DNA of 47,858 bases from Actinomycetota bacterium (lineage in GTDB: Bacteria; Actinomycetota; Acidimicrobiia; Acidimicrobiales; AC-14), in the NCBI GenBank assembly GCA_040754375.1, contig JBFMCT010000026.1, positions 1-47,858 of the forward strand, read 5' to 3'. The position numbers and the translations under genes are program-made. The notes beneath the pieces are model-generated. The model made no database searches, was not told the origin of the DNA, and was given only the letters and a program-made list of their open reading frames with translations. Each line of letters begins with the position of its first letter. The stretch's first letter is position 1. Of this stretch, positions 40,884 through 47,858 are shown one piece after another.

Positions 40884-42047
40884 TCAGCAGCGGCCGGTGT
40901 CGGCCGGTACCGACCGGTCGAGCTCGAGCAGAGGCCTCAGCTCGTCGGCCACCACCGCGAAGGCCACCCCCGAGCGCGAGTTGCTCACCGCGAACGCCAC
41001 CCCGGCGACGTCGCCGTCGGGGGTCACCAGGGCACCCCCCGAGTCACCGGGGGCGAGGTGGGCGGCCAGGACGAAGATGTTGCGCCTGGCCGGCTGGTCG
41101 AGCCCCACGTCGCGGACCGTGGCCACCAGCTTCTGGCGGATCTCGGCGGGCGAGACCTCCAGGCTGTCCTGGCCCTCGGGATGGCCGAAGACGGCCGCCG
41201 CCGACCCCTCCCGGGCCGTCCCCAAGGGCAGGGGTTCCTGGCTGAGCCCCGCCACCCACAGCAGGGCCAGGTCGCGTTCGAGGTCGAACACCACCACCAC
41301 GGCGTCGAGGCGCCGCCCGTCGGGCCGGACGACCTTGGACGCCTTCTCCCCGGCTACCACGTGGGCGTTTGTCACCACCAGGTCCGTGTCCACCGCGAAC
41401 CCACTGCCCTTGCGGGCCGTGCGGCAACTGTCGCCCACCACCTGGACCGTGCTGGCCGACACCCGGCGCACCACGTCGGCGTCGAGGGCCAGCGTGGTCG
41501 GGGGCGGGCTGCTGTCTCCCGCCGGGCCCAGGGCGGTCAGGACCTCGGGCTGGGCCAGCGGTGCGGTCAGCCAGCGCCGGGCGTCGGTGGTGTCCGGGGC
41601 GGCGGGCAGGGCGGACCGCACTCCCCCGGCGATGGCCGACTCCCGGGCCAGCTCGGAGGGCCAGCCGGGCGCCTCGTCCATGGGTGGCAGCACGACCAGC
41701 CACAGCAGGACGAGCGTCAGGACCGGGCCGGCGGCCGCACCCAGCAGCCGATCGGTCCCCCGGGCGTCGTCGGGCACCAGCCGCTGGCGGAACGCCGAGC
41801 CGACCCACCGGCCGGCCAGTTGACCGCCCACCCCCCCGGCCACGAACAGGGCCAACCCCAGGACGAGCCGCAGCCCGACGAGGTCGCCTCCGATCCCCTC
41901 CACCACGACCGGGGTGGAGAGCGAGGCCACCACCAGGCCCTGGATCAGGAACACCCAGGAGGTGGCCCCGGCCATCAGGCCCAGGCGGTGGCCGCCCCAA
42001 ACCGAGGTGGCGAAGATAGCCACCAGAGCGGCGTCGAGCGCGTTCAC
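40884..42047 (-). CDS. MarP-like membrane-anchored trypsin-family serine protease
   Basis: This 387-residue protein starts at a GTG (42045-42047), [20 protein letters not shown]. The N-terminal CvpA-like region has about four membrane helices (1-165). The periplasmic protease domain has His in [10 protein letters not shown], Asp in [12 protein letters not shown] and Ser in [11 protein letters not shown] cysteine before the domain ([14 protein letters not shown]) and the final Cys in VPADTGRC could form the disulfide known in mycobacterial MarP. MarP contributes to acid resistance. It is coupled to trmI by a 4-bp GTGA overlap. Confidence 0.9.
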   Translation of the reverse strand: MNALDAALVAIFATSVWGGHRLGLMAGATSWVFLIQGLVVASLSTPVVVEGIGGDLVGLRLVLGLALFVAGGVGGQLAGRWVGSAFRQRLVPDDARGTDRLLGAAAGPVLTLVLLWLVVLPPMDEAPGWPSELARESAIAGGVRSALPAAPDTTDARRWLTAPLAQPEVLTALGPAGDSSPPPTTLALDADVVRRVSASTVQVVGDSCRTARKGSGFAVDTDLVVTNAHVVAGEKASKVVRPDGRRLDAVVVVFDLERDLALLWVAGLSQEPLPLGTAREGSAAAVFGHPEGQDSLEVSPAEIRQKLVATVRDVGLDQPARRNIFVLAAHLAPGDSGGALVTPDGDVAGVAFAVSNSRSGVAFAVVADELRPLLELDRSVPADTGRC

Positions 42048-42844
42048 GCCCCGGCTACCGGGCCCGTCCCCTCGTCGCCCGAGGAAAGCAGCCGGGCCGA
42101 GGTCAGGAACCCGGTGTGGGCCACCATCCGGTGGTCGGGCCTTACCGACTGGCCCTTGACGTGCCACGAGCGCACGAGGACCTCGACGGTGCTGGCCAGG
42201 CCGAAGGCCGACGCCTCGAGGGCCTCGCGCAGCTCGGCCACCTGGCCGACCGTGGGCAGGTAGGCCAGGAAGATGCCCCCGGGGTGGAGGGCGTGCTCGG
42301 CGTGCTTGACGACCCGCCACGGTTCGGGCAGGTCGAGGACCACCCGGTCGAGGTCGTCCTCGCTGATGCCTTCGTAGACGTCGCGCATGGCCACCGTGTA
42401 GGGCTGGTCGGGCCCGAGGAAGCGTTCGACGTTGGACCTGGCCACCTTGGCGAAGTCTTCCCGCAACTCGTAGCCCGTCACACGTGCGCCCGCCCGCAGC
42501 AGGGCCATCGACATGGCCCCGGAGCCCACACCGGCCTCGAGGACGTGGGCTCCCGGGAAGATGTCGGCCATCATCAGGACGTGGCCCAGGTCCTTGGGGT
42601 AGATGACCTGAGCGCCCCGGGGCATCGACAGGACGAAGTCGGCCAGCGTCGGGCGCAGGGCCAGGTAGCGGGCGCCGCCGCCCGAGCGCACGGTCGTGCC
42701 TTCCGCCGCGCCGATCAGGTCGTCATGGGGGGTGACGCCGGCATGGGTGTGGAACTCGCCGCCGGTGGCCAGCCGGACCAGGTAACGCCGGTTCTTGCTG
42801 TCGACGAGCAGGACCTGCTCACCGGGGAGGAAGGGTCTGCTCAC
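42044..42844 (-). CDS. trmI: tRNA (adenine-N1)-methyltransferase TrmI
   Basis: This 266-residue protein has an N-terminal beta domain (FLPGEQVLLVDSKNRRYLVR), then QVIYPKDLGHVLMMADIFPG, the SAM-binding VLEAGVGSGAMSMALLRAGA and VVLDLPEPWRVV. It methylates A58 in the T-loop of tRNA. In many actinobacteria trmI sits beside mpa; here it is about 10 kb away, behind the polysaccharide cassette. Confidence 0.94.
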   Translation of the reverse strand: MSRPFLPGEQVLLVDSKNRRYLVRLATGGEFHTHAGVTPHDDLIGAAEGTTVRSGGGARYLALRPTLADFVLSMPRGAQVIYPKDLGHVLMMADIFPGAHVLEAGVGSGAMSMALLRAGARVTGYELREDFAKVARSNVERFLGPDQPYTVAMRDVYEGISEDDLDRVVLDLPEPWRVVKHAEHALHPGGIFLAYLPTVGQVAELREALEASAFGLASTVEVLVRSWHVKGQSVRPDHRMVAHTGFLTSARLLSSGDEGTGPVAGA

Positions 42845-42892
42845 CCGCCCATGATCGCGTGCCCGCCGCAGGTGACGGCCGCGGCCGGCGCG

Positions 42893-43114
42893 TCAGTCTT
42901 CGGGGGACTCTCCCTTGCGGAACCGGCGTACGACCAGGGTCTCGCCCGGCTCGAGCTTGTGCGACCAACTGGCCTTGGGATCGCCGCTCTTGCGCCTCAT
43001 CCACTGGGCGGCCCCGGCGGCCAGGCCGACGACCAACCATCCCCGGCTGCCGGGACCGATGGTGAGCCCCTGGCGCAACCCCTTGCGGGACAGGGCCCGC
43101 AGCAAGGCCCCCAT
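42893..43114 (-). CDS. Small basic protein, unknown function
   Basis: This 73-residue protein, MGALLRALSRKGLRQGLTIG, has a short hydrophobic stretch (GWLVVGLAAGAAQWM) and a basic tail (KLEPGETLVVRRFRKGESPE). I recognise no family. Its ATG shares a base with the stop of the previous gene (TGATG), so it is coupled to the two genes upstream. Confidence 0.6.
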   Translation of the reverse strand: MGALLRALSRKGLRQGLTIGPGSRGWLVVGLAAGAAQWMRRKSGDPKASWSHKLEPGETLVVRRFRKGESPED

Positions 43115-43329
43115 CAGAACCGCTTGATCTCCACGACCGTCGAGGAGCGGCGGCCCCGGCGCTTGCCGATCAGGTACACGGCCACGATCAGCACCACCCC
43201 GGCCACCGCCGCCCCCATGGTGCCGGCCTTGGTAGCCGCCTCGCCGGCGGTGTCGACCTCGCCCCTGACCTGGCGGAGCTTGGCCTCGATGTCCTGGCGG
43301 GTGATCCTCGCCGGCGCGGGAGCGCTCAT
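43114..43329 (-). CDS. Small single-pass membrane protein, unknown function
   Basis: This 71-residue protein has an N-terminal helix (ITRQDIEAKLRQVRGEVDTA), one membrane segment (TMGAAVAGVVLIVAVYLIG) and a strongly basic end (KRRGRRSSTVVEIKRF). The first helix is reminiscent of DUF3618 but too short to assign. It overlaps the holin-X-like gene by ATGA. Confidence 0.6.
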   Translation of the reverse strand: MSAPAPARITRQDIEAKLRQVRGEVDTAGEAATKAGTMGAAVAGVVLIVAVYLIGKRRGRRSSTVVEIKRF

Positions 43330-43658
43330 CTGCGGGCGTCCTCCTTCTTCTTTCCGCCGATGGCCTTGGCCGCACCTGCCACGACGGCCCCGCACAGGAC
43401 CACCGTGACCAGGTAGGGGATGAACCTCAGGTGGCCCCGGAACAGGCTGCCGGTCTCCTCTTGGAGCAGGCGCAGGACCCCGAGGAACAGCACGAGAAGG
43501 CCCATGCTGACCAGGACCGAACCGGCCAGGCCGAAGGCCACGAACCGCTTGAGGCCACGGATGGGCTCGACGGTCTCCTGCTTGACGTAGGCGATGACCA
43601 TCTTGGTGAGGTCCTGGACGTGGCCCGGCAGCTCGGTGGGATCACTCGGTTCGGCCAC
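43326..43658 (-). CDS. Holin-X-like (Phage_holin_3_6 type) membrane protein
   Basis: This 110-residue protein has two membrane segments (FVAFGLAGSVLVSMGLLVLF and FIPYLVTVVLCGAVVAGAAK) separated by RLLQEETGS, with an N-terminal helix containing VQDLTKMVIAYVKQETVEPI. This is the pattern of the actinobacterial superfamily III holin-X group, which is usually chromosomal and not phage-linked. It is the first gene of a three-gene operon. Confidence 0.75.
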   Translation of the reverse strand: MAEPSDPTELPGHVQDLTKMVIAYVKQETVEPIRGLKRFVAFGLAGSVLVSMGLLVLFLGVLRLLQEETGSLFRGHLRFIPYLVTVVLCGAVVAGAAKAIGGKKKEDARR

Positions 43659-43712
43659 GCCCCTCCCTTCGCCTCATGTCTCCGTCGTCCTTACCCCGTC
43701 GGGCCAGCCTAC

Positions 43713-44330
43713 CTACTGCCGCCCGGCCCGCAGGGAGAGCAGCTCGATCTGCTCGTCCAGCAGCGATGCCACCAGGGCCAGCCGGGCCCCGACGTCGTCG
43801 GCCTCGAGGACCCGCTGGCAGTCCGCGGGCCCGAGCACGCCCACGGCCGCGGCCTGCCACCCGGCCAGTACCGGGTCGGGAGCGAGCGCGGGCTCGGCCA
43901 CCTCGGGGTGCCACTCCCCCAGCGCCACCTTGAGGGCCAGGGCGCGGTGGACCTTGGCCACGATGGCGTCCCGGGCGGCCGGGTGGCCCGCGAGGGGCGG
44001 GCGGTCGTCGAGCAGCTCCACCTCGGCCCGCGGGAAGGGCTCCTCGGCCAGCCATCGCCTGACGCGGGCCCGGCGCTCACCGGCGACGGCGATGAGCCAC
44101 CGGCCGTCGGGCAGGGCCACGGCCTCGGCCAGGCGGGCTTGGGTCCCTACCGCGAAACGCACGTCGCCCCCGCCCACCTCGCTCCCACGCTCGATGAGCA
44201 CCACCCCCAGCCGCGGGTCGTTCTCCAGGCACCAGGCCGTGAGCGCCCGGTAGCGGGGCTCGAAGACCTGCAGAGGCACGGCCGTCCCCGGGAACAGCAC
44301 CGACCCCAGGGGGAACATGGGCAGCTCCAC
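43713..44330 (-). CDS. LON-domain (Lon N-terminal-like) protein
   Basis: This 205-residue protein, VELPMFPLGSVLFPGTAVPL then FEPRYRALTAWCLENDPRLG, carries only the substrate-binding domain of Lon, with no ATPase or protease part. Such stand-alone LON proteins are common in bacteria and have no settled function. It starts at a GTG (44328-44330). It follows dacB with a 62-bp gap. Confidence 0.88.
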   Translation of the reverse strand: MELPMFPLGSVLFPGTAVPLQVFEPRYRALTAWCLENDPRLGVVLIERGSEVGGGDVRFAVGTQARLAEAVALPDGRWLIAVAGERRARVRRWLAEEPFPRAEVELLDDRPPLAGHPAARDAIVAKVHRALALKVALGEWHPEVAEPALAPDPVLAGWQAAAVGVLGPADCQRVLEADDVGARLALVASLLDEQIELLSLRAGRQ

Positions 44331-44392
44331 GACGGTGTCACCGGGGCCTGGGCCGGGGCTGGGACTGCCCTGGCCGGTGTTGCCGGGCCCGC

Positions 44393-45817
44393 TCAGGGCG
44401 ACGCCGGGGCCAGCGCCCGGGGCGGCTGGGGGCCGATGGACTCGACGGGCGGTGCGTCGGGGAAGGCGGTCAGTACGTCGGCGACTTGGCCTTGAAGGGC
44501 CGTGCCGGCCCCGTCGAAAGGCAGGTTGTTGGCGACCAGGGAGAAGGTGATGGTCTGGCCCCCCGTGCCCGTGGCATATCCCGACAGGGCCACCACGCCC
44601 CGGAGCGAGCCCGTCTTCGCCCGGACCCGGCCGGCGGCTGCCGTCCCCACGAACCGGCGGGTCAGCGTCCCCGTGGACCCGGCCACCGGCAGGCCGTCGG
44701 CCAGCGGCCCGCACGGGCCGTGCAGGGCCAGCAGGTCCATGAGCAGCCCGCACGTCATGCGGTTGCCCCGGTCGAGGCCCGACCCGTCGGCGTTGCGCAG
44801 GCTGTCGACGCGCAGGCCGAGATCGGCGGCCGTGCGGCGCACGACCTCGGTGCCGGCCGCGGTCGTCCCCCCGCCCCCGAAGCGGGCTCCCAGCTCCTTG
44901 ACCAGCAGCTCAGCCACCAGGTTGTCGCTGTCGCGCAGCATGACGGCTACCGCCTCGCTGATGGGCGGCGACTCGATCTGGGCCACGGCTGGCAGCCCTG
45001 CAGGCGCCCGACCCTCGCCTGTGGCCCCCACGGTGATGCCCCGGGCCCGTAGGAGGTCGGCCAGCACGGCCGCGGCGTGGGCCGCCGGGGCAGGGGCGGG
45101 CACGGCCCGGGGACGCCACTGGACGAACCCGCCGTTGAGGTTGAGGGCGCTCTGGGGGCCGACCTCGGGGTTGGTGGCGTAGTGGGGCTCCCAGGTGGCC
45201 ACGTAGCGCTGGCTGTCGTATCGGGACTCGTCCCCCAGGACCCGGGCCACTCGGCGGACCCCGGCGTTGAACACCCGGTCGGCCAGGGCCTCCAGGGACG
45301 TGGCCGGGCGGGGAGTCTCCAGCCACCCGGCGATGGCCGCGAAGTCGGCGGTGGCCAGCAGGGGGTCACCCGACCCCACCAGCCACAGGTCGCCCACCGT
45401 CCCGTCCGAGCTGACGGCCGCGGCCCGCGCGGGCGTCACGTACACCTCGTCGGCTCCGATCCGGCTGAGGACGGCGCTGGCCGTGAGCAGTTTCATGGCC
45501 GAGGCGGGGATGAGGGCGGAGTCGGTGCCTTCGGAGTAGAGCAGGTCGCCGCCGGGGCCGCTCACCACCAGGCAGCTCCGAGGCCGGGCGCCCGTGAGCA
45601 CGGGTTGGCCCAGGGCATCCTCGAGGCCGGCGGACAGGCGGGCCTCGGCCACGGTGACGGCCAGGGCGGGGGCCGCCCGTCGGGCGCTGAACACTGGGGT
45701 CGTGGGTTCGCTGTCGCGCGCCACGCCCTCAGGGGTGCGCAGCGTCGGGACCACGGCGACGGCCCCGCTGAGGGCCGAGAGCAGGGCGAGGGCCGCGGTG
45801 AGGGACCGGGCGTGCAC
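44393..45817 (-). CDS. dacB: D-alanyl-D-alanine carboxypeptidase, peptidase S13 (DacB/PBP4 type)
   Basis: This 474-residue protein starts at a GTG (45815-45817) and has a signal-peptide-like N terminus. The penicillin-binding motifs are SxxK at 106-109 (ASAMKLLTASAV), SDN in RDSDNLVAELL and KTG in VRAKTGSLRGV. It trims or opens peptidoglycan peptides outside the membrane. It lies between the LON-domain gene and the TetR gene, on the same strand as both. Confidence 0.95.
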   Translation of the reverse strand: MHARSLTAALALLSALSGAVAVVPTLRTPEGVARDSEPTTPVFSARRAAPALAVTVAEARLSAGLEDALGQPVLTGARPRSCLVVSGPGGDLLYSEGTDSALIPASAMKLLTASAVLSRIGADEVYVTPARAAAVSSDGTVGDLWLVGSGDPLLATADFAAIAGWLETPRPATSLEALADRVFNAGVRRVARVLGDESRYDSQRYVATWEPHYATNPEVGPQSALNLNGGFVQWRPRAVPAPAPAAHAAAVLADLLRARGITVGATGEGRAPAGLPAVAQIESPPISEAVAVMLRDSDNLVAELLVKELGARFGGGGTTAAGTEVVRRTAADLGLRVDSLRNADGSGLDRGNRMTCGLLMDLLALHGPCGPLADGLPVAGSTGTLTRRFVGTAAAGRVRAKTGSLRGVVALSGYATGTGGQTITFSLVANNLPFDGAGTALQGQVADVLTAFPDAPPVESIGPQPPRALAPASP

Positions 45818-45852
45818 GACCGGTCAGGATACGGCCACCGTGGACCGGGCGA

Positions 45853-46476
45853 TCAGCGGGCGGCGGCGGGCACCTCAAGGGCGGCCTTGAAGAGCGCCCG
45901 CACGTGTTCGAGGCGGGCCTCCAGCAGGTCGGCAGCCATGGGGTCGCGCTCCATCAGGGCCTGGAGCAGGCCCAGGTCGCTGAACGAGCTGACCAGGGCT
46001 CCGTAGCAGGTGACGAACAACTGCTCGGGGTCGTAGCGCCGCAAGCGGCCCGCCGCCATCTCCCGTTCGAAGAAGGCCACGGCCCGGTCGAAGAGGGGCC
46101 TCAGCCCCGCGCCCAGCTCAGCGGCCATTCGGCTCTGACCTTCGAGGGCCTCGCGGCGCACCAGGCGGACGAGCTCGGGGTGCTCCTGGAAGAAGCCGAA
46201 CCCGGCGCTCAGGATGCGGTCCACCTGGGCCCAGCCTTCCCGAGGTCCCTCAGACGCCTCTTCCACCCTCTGGTACCACCCAGCCAGGGCGCCCACGAAG
46301 ACCTCCTGGTAGAGGGCTTCCTTGGACGGGAAGTGGTGCAGCAGGCTGGGCCGCCGGATGCCGACGCCCTCGGCGATGTCGTTGAGCGAGGTCCCTTCGT
46401 AGCCCCGCTCGGCGAAGAGGCGCAGGGCCTCGGCCAGGATGGCGTCGCGGGTGGAAGGGCCGGGGCGATTGTTCAC
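45853..46476 (-). CDS. TetR-family transcriptional regulator
   Basis: This 207-residue protein starts at a GTG (46474-46476). The N-terminal HTH is [20 protein letters not shown], then [20 protein letters not shown]; the rest is an all-helical ligand domain. It is divergent from the fatty acid desaturase gene, with an 18-bp perfect palindrome between, so it probably represses that gene and itself. The ligand is possibly an acyl-CoA or fatty acid. Confidence 0.9.
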   Translation of the reverse strand: MNNRPGPSTRDAILAEALRLFAERGYEGTSLNDIAEGVGIRRPSLLHHFPSKEALYQEVFVGALAGWYQRVEEASEGPREGWAQVDRILSAGFGFFQEHPELVRLVRREALEGQSRMAAELGAGLRPLFDRAVAFFEREMAAGRLRRYDPEQLFVTCYGALVSSFSDLGLLQALMERDPMAADLLEARLEHVRALFKAALEVPAAAR

Positions 46477-46508
46477 GGGCCACCGTAGCCCGGCCTGGCC
46501 GCTCCGCC

Positions 46509-46526
46509 CTACCTACCGGTAGGTAG
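46509..46526. promoter_or_regulatory. 18-bp perfect palindromic TetR operator
   Basis: CTACCTACCGGTAGGTAG is a perfect palindrome centred at 46517/46518. It lies 12 bp before the desaturase ATG and 32 bp before the TetR start on the other strand. The size and symmetry fit a TetR dimer site. The short distance to the desaturase ATG implies a very short leader or a site over the start of transcription. Confidence 0.8.
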
Positions 46527-46538
46527 TACGGTTGGCGG

Positions 46539-47288
46539 ATGCTCCGCTCGTTCTCCGCCACGTTCGTGGCCGCGGCCGTCGTGACCCAGATCGCCATCCT
46601 CACGACGACCGTCTACCTGCACCGCACGCTGACCCACCGGGCCGTCGCCCTGCGCCCGGGTGCGGCTGCCGTCTTCCGTACCCTGACCTGGGTCACCACT
46701 GGCATCCGGCCCCGCCAGTGGGTCGCCGTCCACCGCCTCCACCACGCCCACGCCGACGAGGAGGGCGATCCCCACTCGCCCCGCCTGCTGGGGTTCGGCA
46801 TGGTCCAGTTCGCCAACGCTTACCTCTACCGCCGGGCCGCGGCCCGGCCCGAGGTGGTCGAGCGCTACGCCCGGGACATCAAGGTCGACCGCTGGGACAG
46901 GGCCCTGTTCGACCATGCGCTCGTGGGCCTGGGGCTGGGCATCGCCGTGCTGTGCGTCGTGCTCGGCCCCGCCCTGGGCCTGCTGGCCGCGCTGACCCAC
47001 GCCGTGGGCTACCTGCTGCTCAGCGCGGCGGTCAACGCCGCCGGCCACCTCTGGGGCCGCCGGCCCCACCCCAACGCCGCCGGCAACCTGGCCTGGCTGG
47101 CCTGGCTGGCCGGCGGTGAGGGCCTGCACAACAACCACCACGCCGTGCCGACCGCGGCCCGGCTCTCGTTCTCCCGGGGCCAGGTGGACCCGGGCTGGTG
47201 GGTGATATCGATGCTGCGGCGAGCGGGTTGGGCCACCGTCCGCCTCGACCCGGCCGCCGTGTCCGCCCGCCAGCGCGCCACCGCCTGA
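46539..47288 (+). CDS. Fatty acid desaturase (acyl-lipid/stearoyl-CoA type)
   Basis: This 249-residue membrane protein has three histidine boxes: HRTLTH (28-33), HRLHHAH (65-71) and HNNHH (195-199), which bind the di-iron centre. Hydrophobic segments flank them. It should introduce a double bond (delta-9 type) into fatty acyl chains and adjust membrane fluidity. An electron donor is not adjacent; the ferredoxin at 32110 is only a possibility. It ends at the TGA 47286-47288, 4 bp before the first of two repeat elements. Confidence 0.92.
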   Translation: MLRSFSATFVAAAVVTQIAILTTTVYLHRTLTHRAVALRPGAAAVFRTLTWVTTGIRPRQWVAVHRLHHAHADEEGDPHSPRLLGFGMVQFANAYLYRRAAARPEVVERYARDIKVDRWDRALFDHALVGLGLGIAVLCVVLGPALGLLAALTHAVGYLLLSAAVNAAGHLWGRRPHPNAAGNLAWLAWLAGGEGLHNNHHAVPTAARLSFSRGQVDPGWWVISMLRRAGWATVRLDPAAVSARQRATA

Positions 47289-47292
47289 GGCC

Positions 47293-47430
47293 CTAGGAGG
47301 CTGGTGTCTTTCGCGATCGGCGCTTCGCGCCGAGCGGCCGACCTGCCCCTGACCAGCACCTCTGCAATGTCGCCGAGCCGCGAACGGGGCGGTCGGCCGC
47401 CTGGGGAGGGTTCAGGCACCAGCCTCCTAG
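47293..47430. repeat. CTAGGAGG palindromic repeat element, copy 2
   Basis: This 138-bp copy has ends CTAGGAGGCTGGTGTC and the complement of CTAGGAGGCTGGTGCC. It contains TCGGCGC-TTC-GCGCCGA and GCGGCCGACC pairing with GGTCGGCCGC. Compared with copy 1, the small-hairpin loop changed (TGC to TTC) while the stem is identical. It lies right after the desaturase gene and shares its last CTAG with copy 3. Confidence 0.85.
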
Positions 47431-47605
47431 GAGGCTGGTGTCTTTCGCGATCGGCGCTTCGCGCCGAGCCGCCGACCTGCCGTCTTTCGCGATCGGCGCT
47501 TCGCGCCGAGCGGCCGACCTGCCCCTGACCAGCACTTCGTAGTTCGGCCGAGCCCAAGACTGGGCGGTCGGCCGCCTGGTGAGGGTATAGGCACCAGCTT
47601 CCTAT
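47427..47605. repeat. CTAGGAGG palindromic repeat element, copy 3 (extended)
   Basis: This copy starts at the CTAG shared with copy 2 and ends in GGCACCAGCTTCCTAT, a diverged right end. It is longer (179 bp) because a 42-bp segment is duplicated. The outer end contains the TAG stop (complement 47602-47604) of the transketolase gene. The central part has diverged more than the arms. Confidence 0.82.
47440..47523. repeat. 42-bp direct tandem duplication inside copy 3
   Basis: Units 47440-47481 and 47482-47523 differ at one base and each contains the TCGGCGC-TTC-GCGCCGA hairpin plus the left arm of the next stem. Slippage or recombination within the element explains it. Confidence 0.85.
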
Positions 47606-47858
47606 CCGACCAGCTTGCGGGCCGCGTCGGCGATGGCGGTGGCGTCGATGCCGGCGGCCGCCACCAGCTCGTCGGGCTTGCCCGAGGTGGGCATGGCCGA
47701 CACGGCCAGCGCCCGCAGGTGCAGGGGGCCGTCGGTGGCTGCGGCCAGGGCCTGGGCCACGGCGTCGCCCAGGCCGCCCTCGGCCCAGTGGTCCTCGGCC
47801 ACCACCACCCGGCCCCCGCAGTCCCGGGCGGCCTCGGCCAAGGTGGCGGCGTCGACGG
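47602..47858 (-). CDS. Transketolase, C-terminal fragment (continues outside the window)
   Basis: The open frame runs from the end of the window to a TAG at 47602-47604, giving the last 84 or so residues. RVVVAEDHWAEGGLGDAVAQ, LRALAVSAMPTSGKP and ELVAAAGIDATAIADAARKL match the C-terminal domain of transketolases. The catalytic thiamine diphosphate domains lie outside. The reading frame is open to the edge, so the gene starts beyond the window. Confidence 0.85.
   Translation of the reverse strand, partial: VDAATLAEAARDCGGRVVVAEDHWAEGGLGDAVAQALAAATDGPLHLRALAVSAMPTSGKPDELVAAAGIDATAIADAARKLVG

Noticed and set aside
47304-47557. Short open frames inside the repeat elements
   Set aside because: They are by-products of the repeated Arg/Ala-coding hairpin sequence on both strands, with no ribosome sites.

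Overview
The window is 47.9 kb of very GC-rich, densely packed bacterial chromosome. Gene content points to an actinobacterium. It carries a complete Pup-proteasome pathway (mpa, dop, pup, prcB, prcA, pafA, pafB, pafC), the actinobacterial families DUF4193 and DUF3866, a tatA-tatC-helY cluster, a MarP-like membrane protease next to trmI, and a SpoIID-type secreted protein with GYW...DGGIFTFGDA repeats. The repeats and some protein families resemble those I associate with Acidimicrobiia, but that placement is an inference. I saw no rRNA, tRNA, CRISPR array, phage module or transposase.

Layout. (1) Positions 1-5206: a 5'-truncated hypothetical gene, then a minus-strand run of Nudix, GNAT, a gene with an apparent frameshift, and DUF4193. 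A 430-bp gene-free gap with a perfect hairpin follows, then a double-length ThyX-like protein. (2) 5220-14782: an M20 amidohydrolase, a palindromic repeat element, csbD, a kinase-less YegS C-terminal-like protein, helY, tatC, tatA, a small membrane protein, GDPD, lepB, pafC and pafB. (3) 14897-18983: a SufR-like regulator with an acyl-CoA dehydrogenase-like gene, then DUF3866 and pafA. (4) 19024-26659: a self-contained module made of an SsuABC/NMT1-type ABC transporter, a 1077-residue SARP/AfsR-like regulator and a DsrE-like protein. It sits between pafA and prcA. (5) 26715-31910: prcA, prcB, pup, dop and mpa. (6) 32110-34482: ferredoxin and the SpoIID-repeat protein. (7) 34489-40192: a polysaccharide cassette of two glycosyltransferases, a methyltransferase and a Wzm/Wzt exporter. 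(8) 40367-47858: msrB, a MarP-like protease, trmI, three tiny membrane/accessory genes, a LON-domain protein, dacB, a TetR/desaturase pair with an operator between them, two more copies of the palindromic repeat, and the 3' end of a transketolase gene.

How the genes work together. Dop deamidates Pup, whose C terminus is GGQ. PafA ligates it to substrates, Mpa unfolds them, and PrcA/PrcB degrade them. PafB and PafC are the WYL-domain regulators normally linked to this locus. The inserted transporter module appears to have its own control. Three direct 11-bp repeats precede the transporter operon and two copies of the same motif precede the DsrE-like gene. Each array lies about 47-50 bp from the start codon and points toward its gene. 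This is the classic layout of SARP binding sites, and the SARP gene lies between the two targets.

The most unusual DNA-level signal is a family of about 140-bp elements bounded by CTAGGAGG inverted repeats. There is one copy at 6438-6577 and two back-to-back copies at 47293-47605. Their internal stem arms are conserved, and their outer ends coincide with stop codons of neighbouring minus-strand genes.
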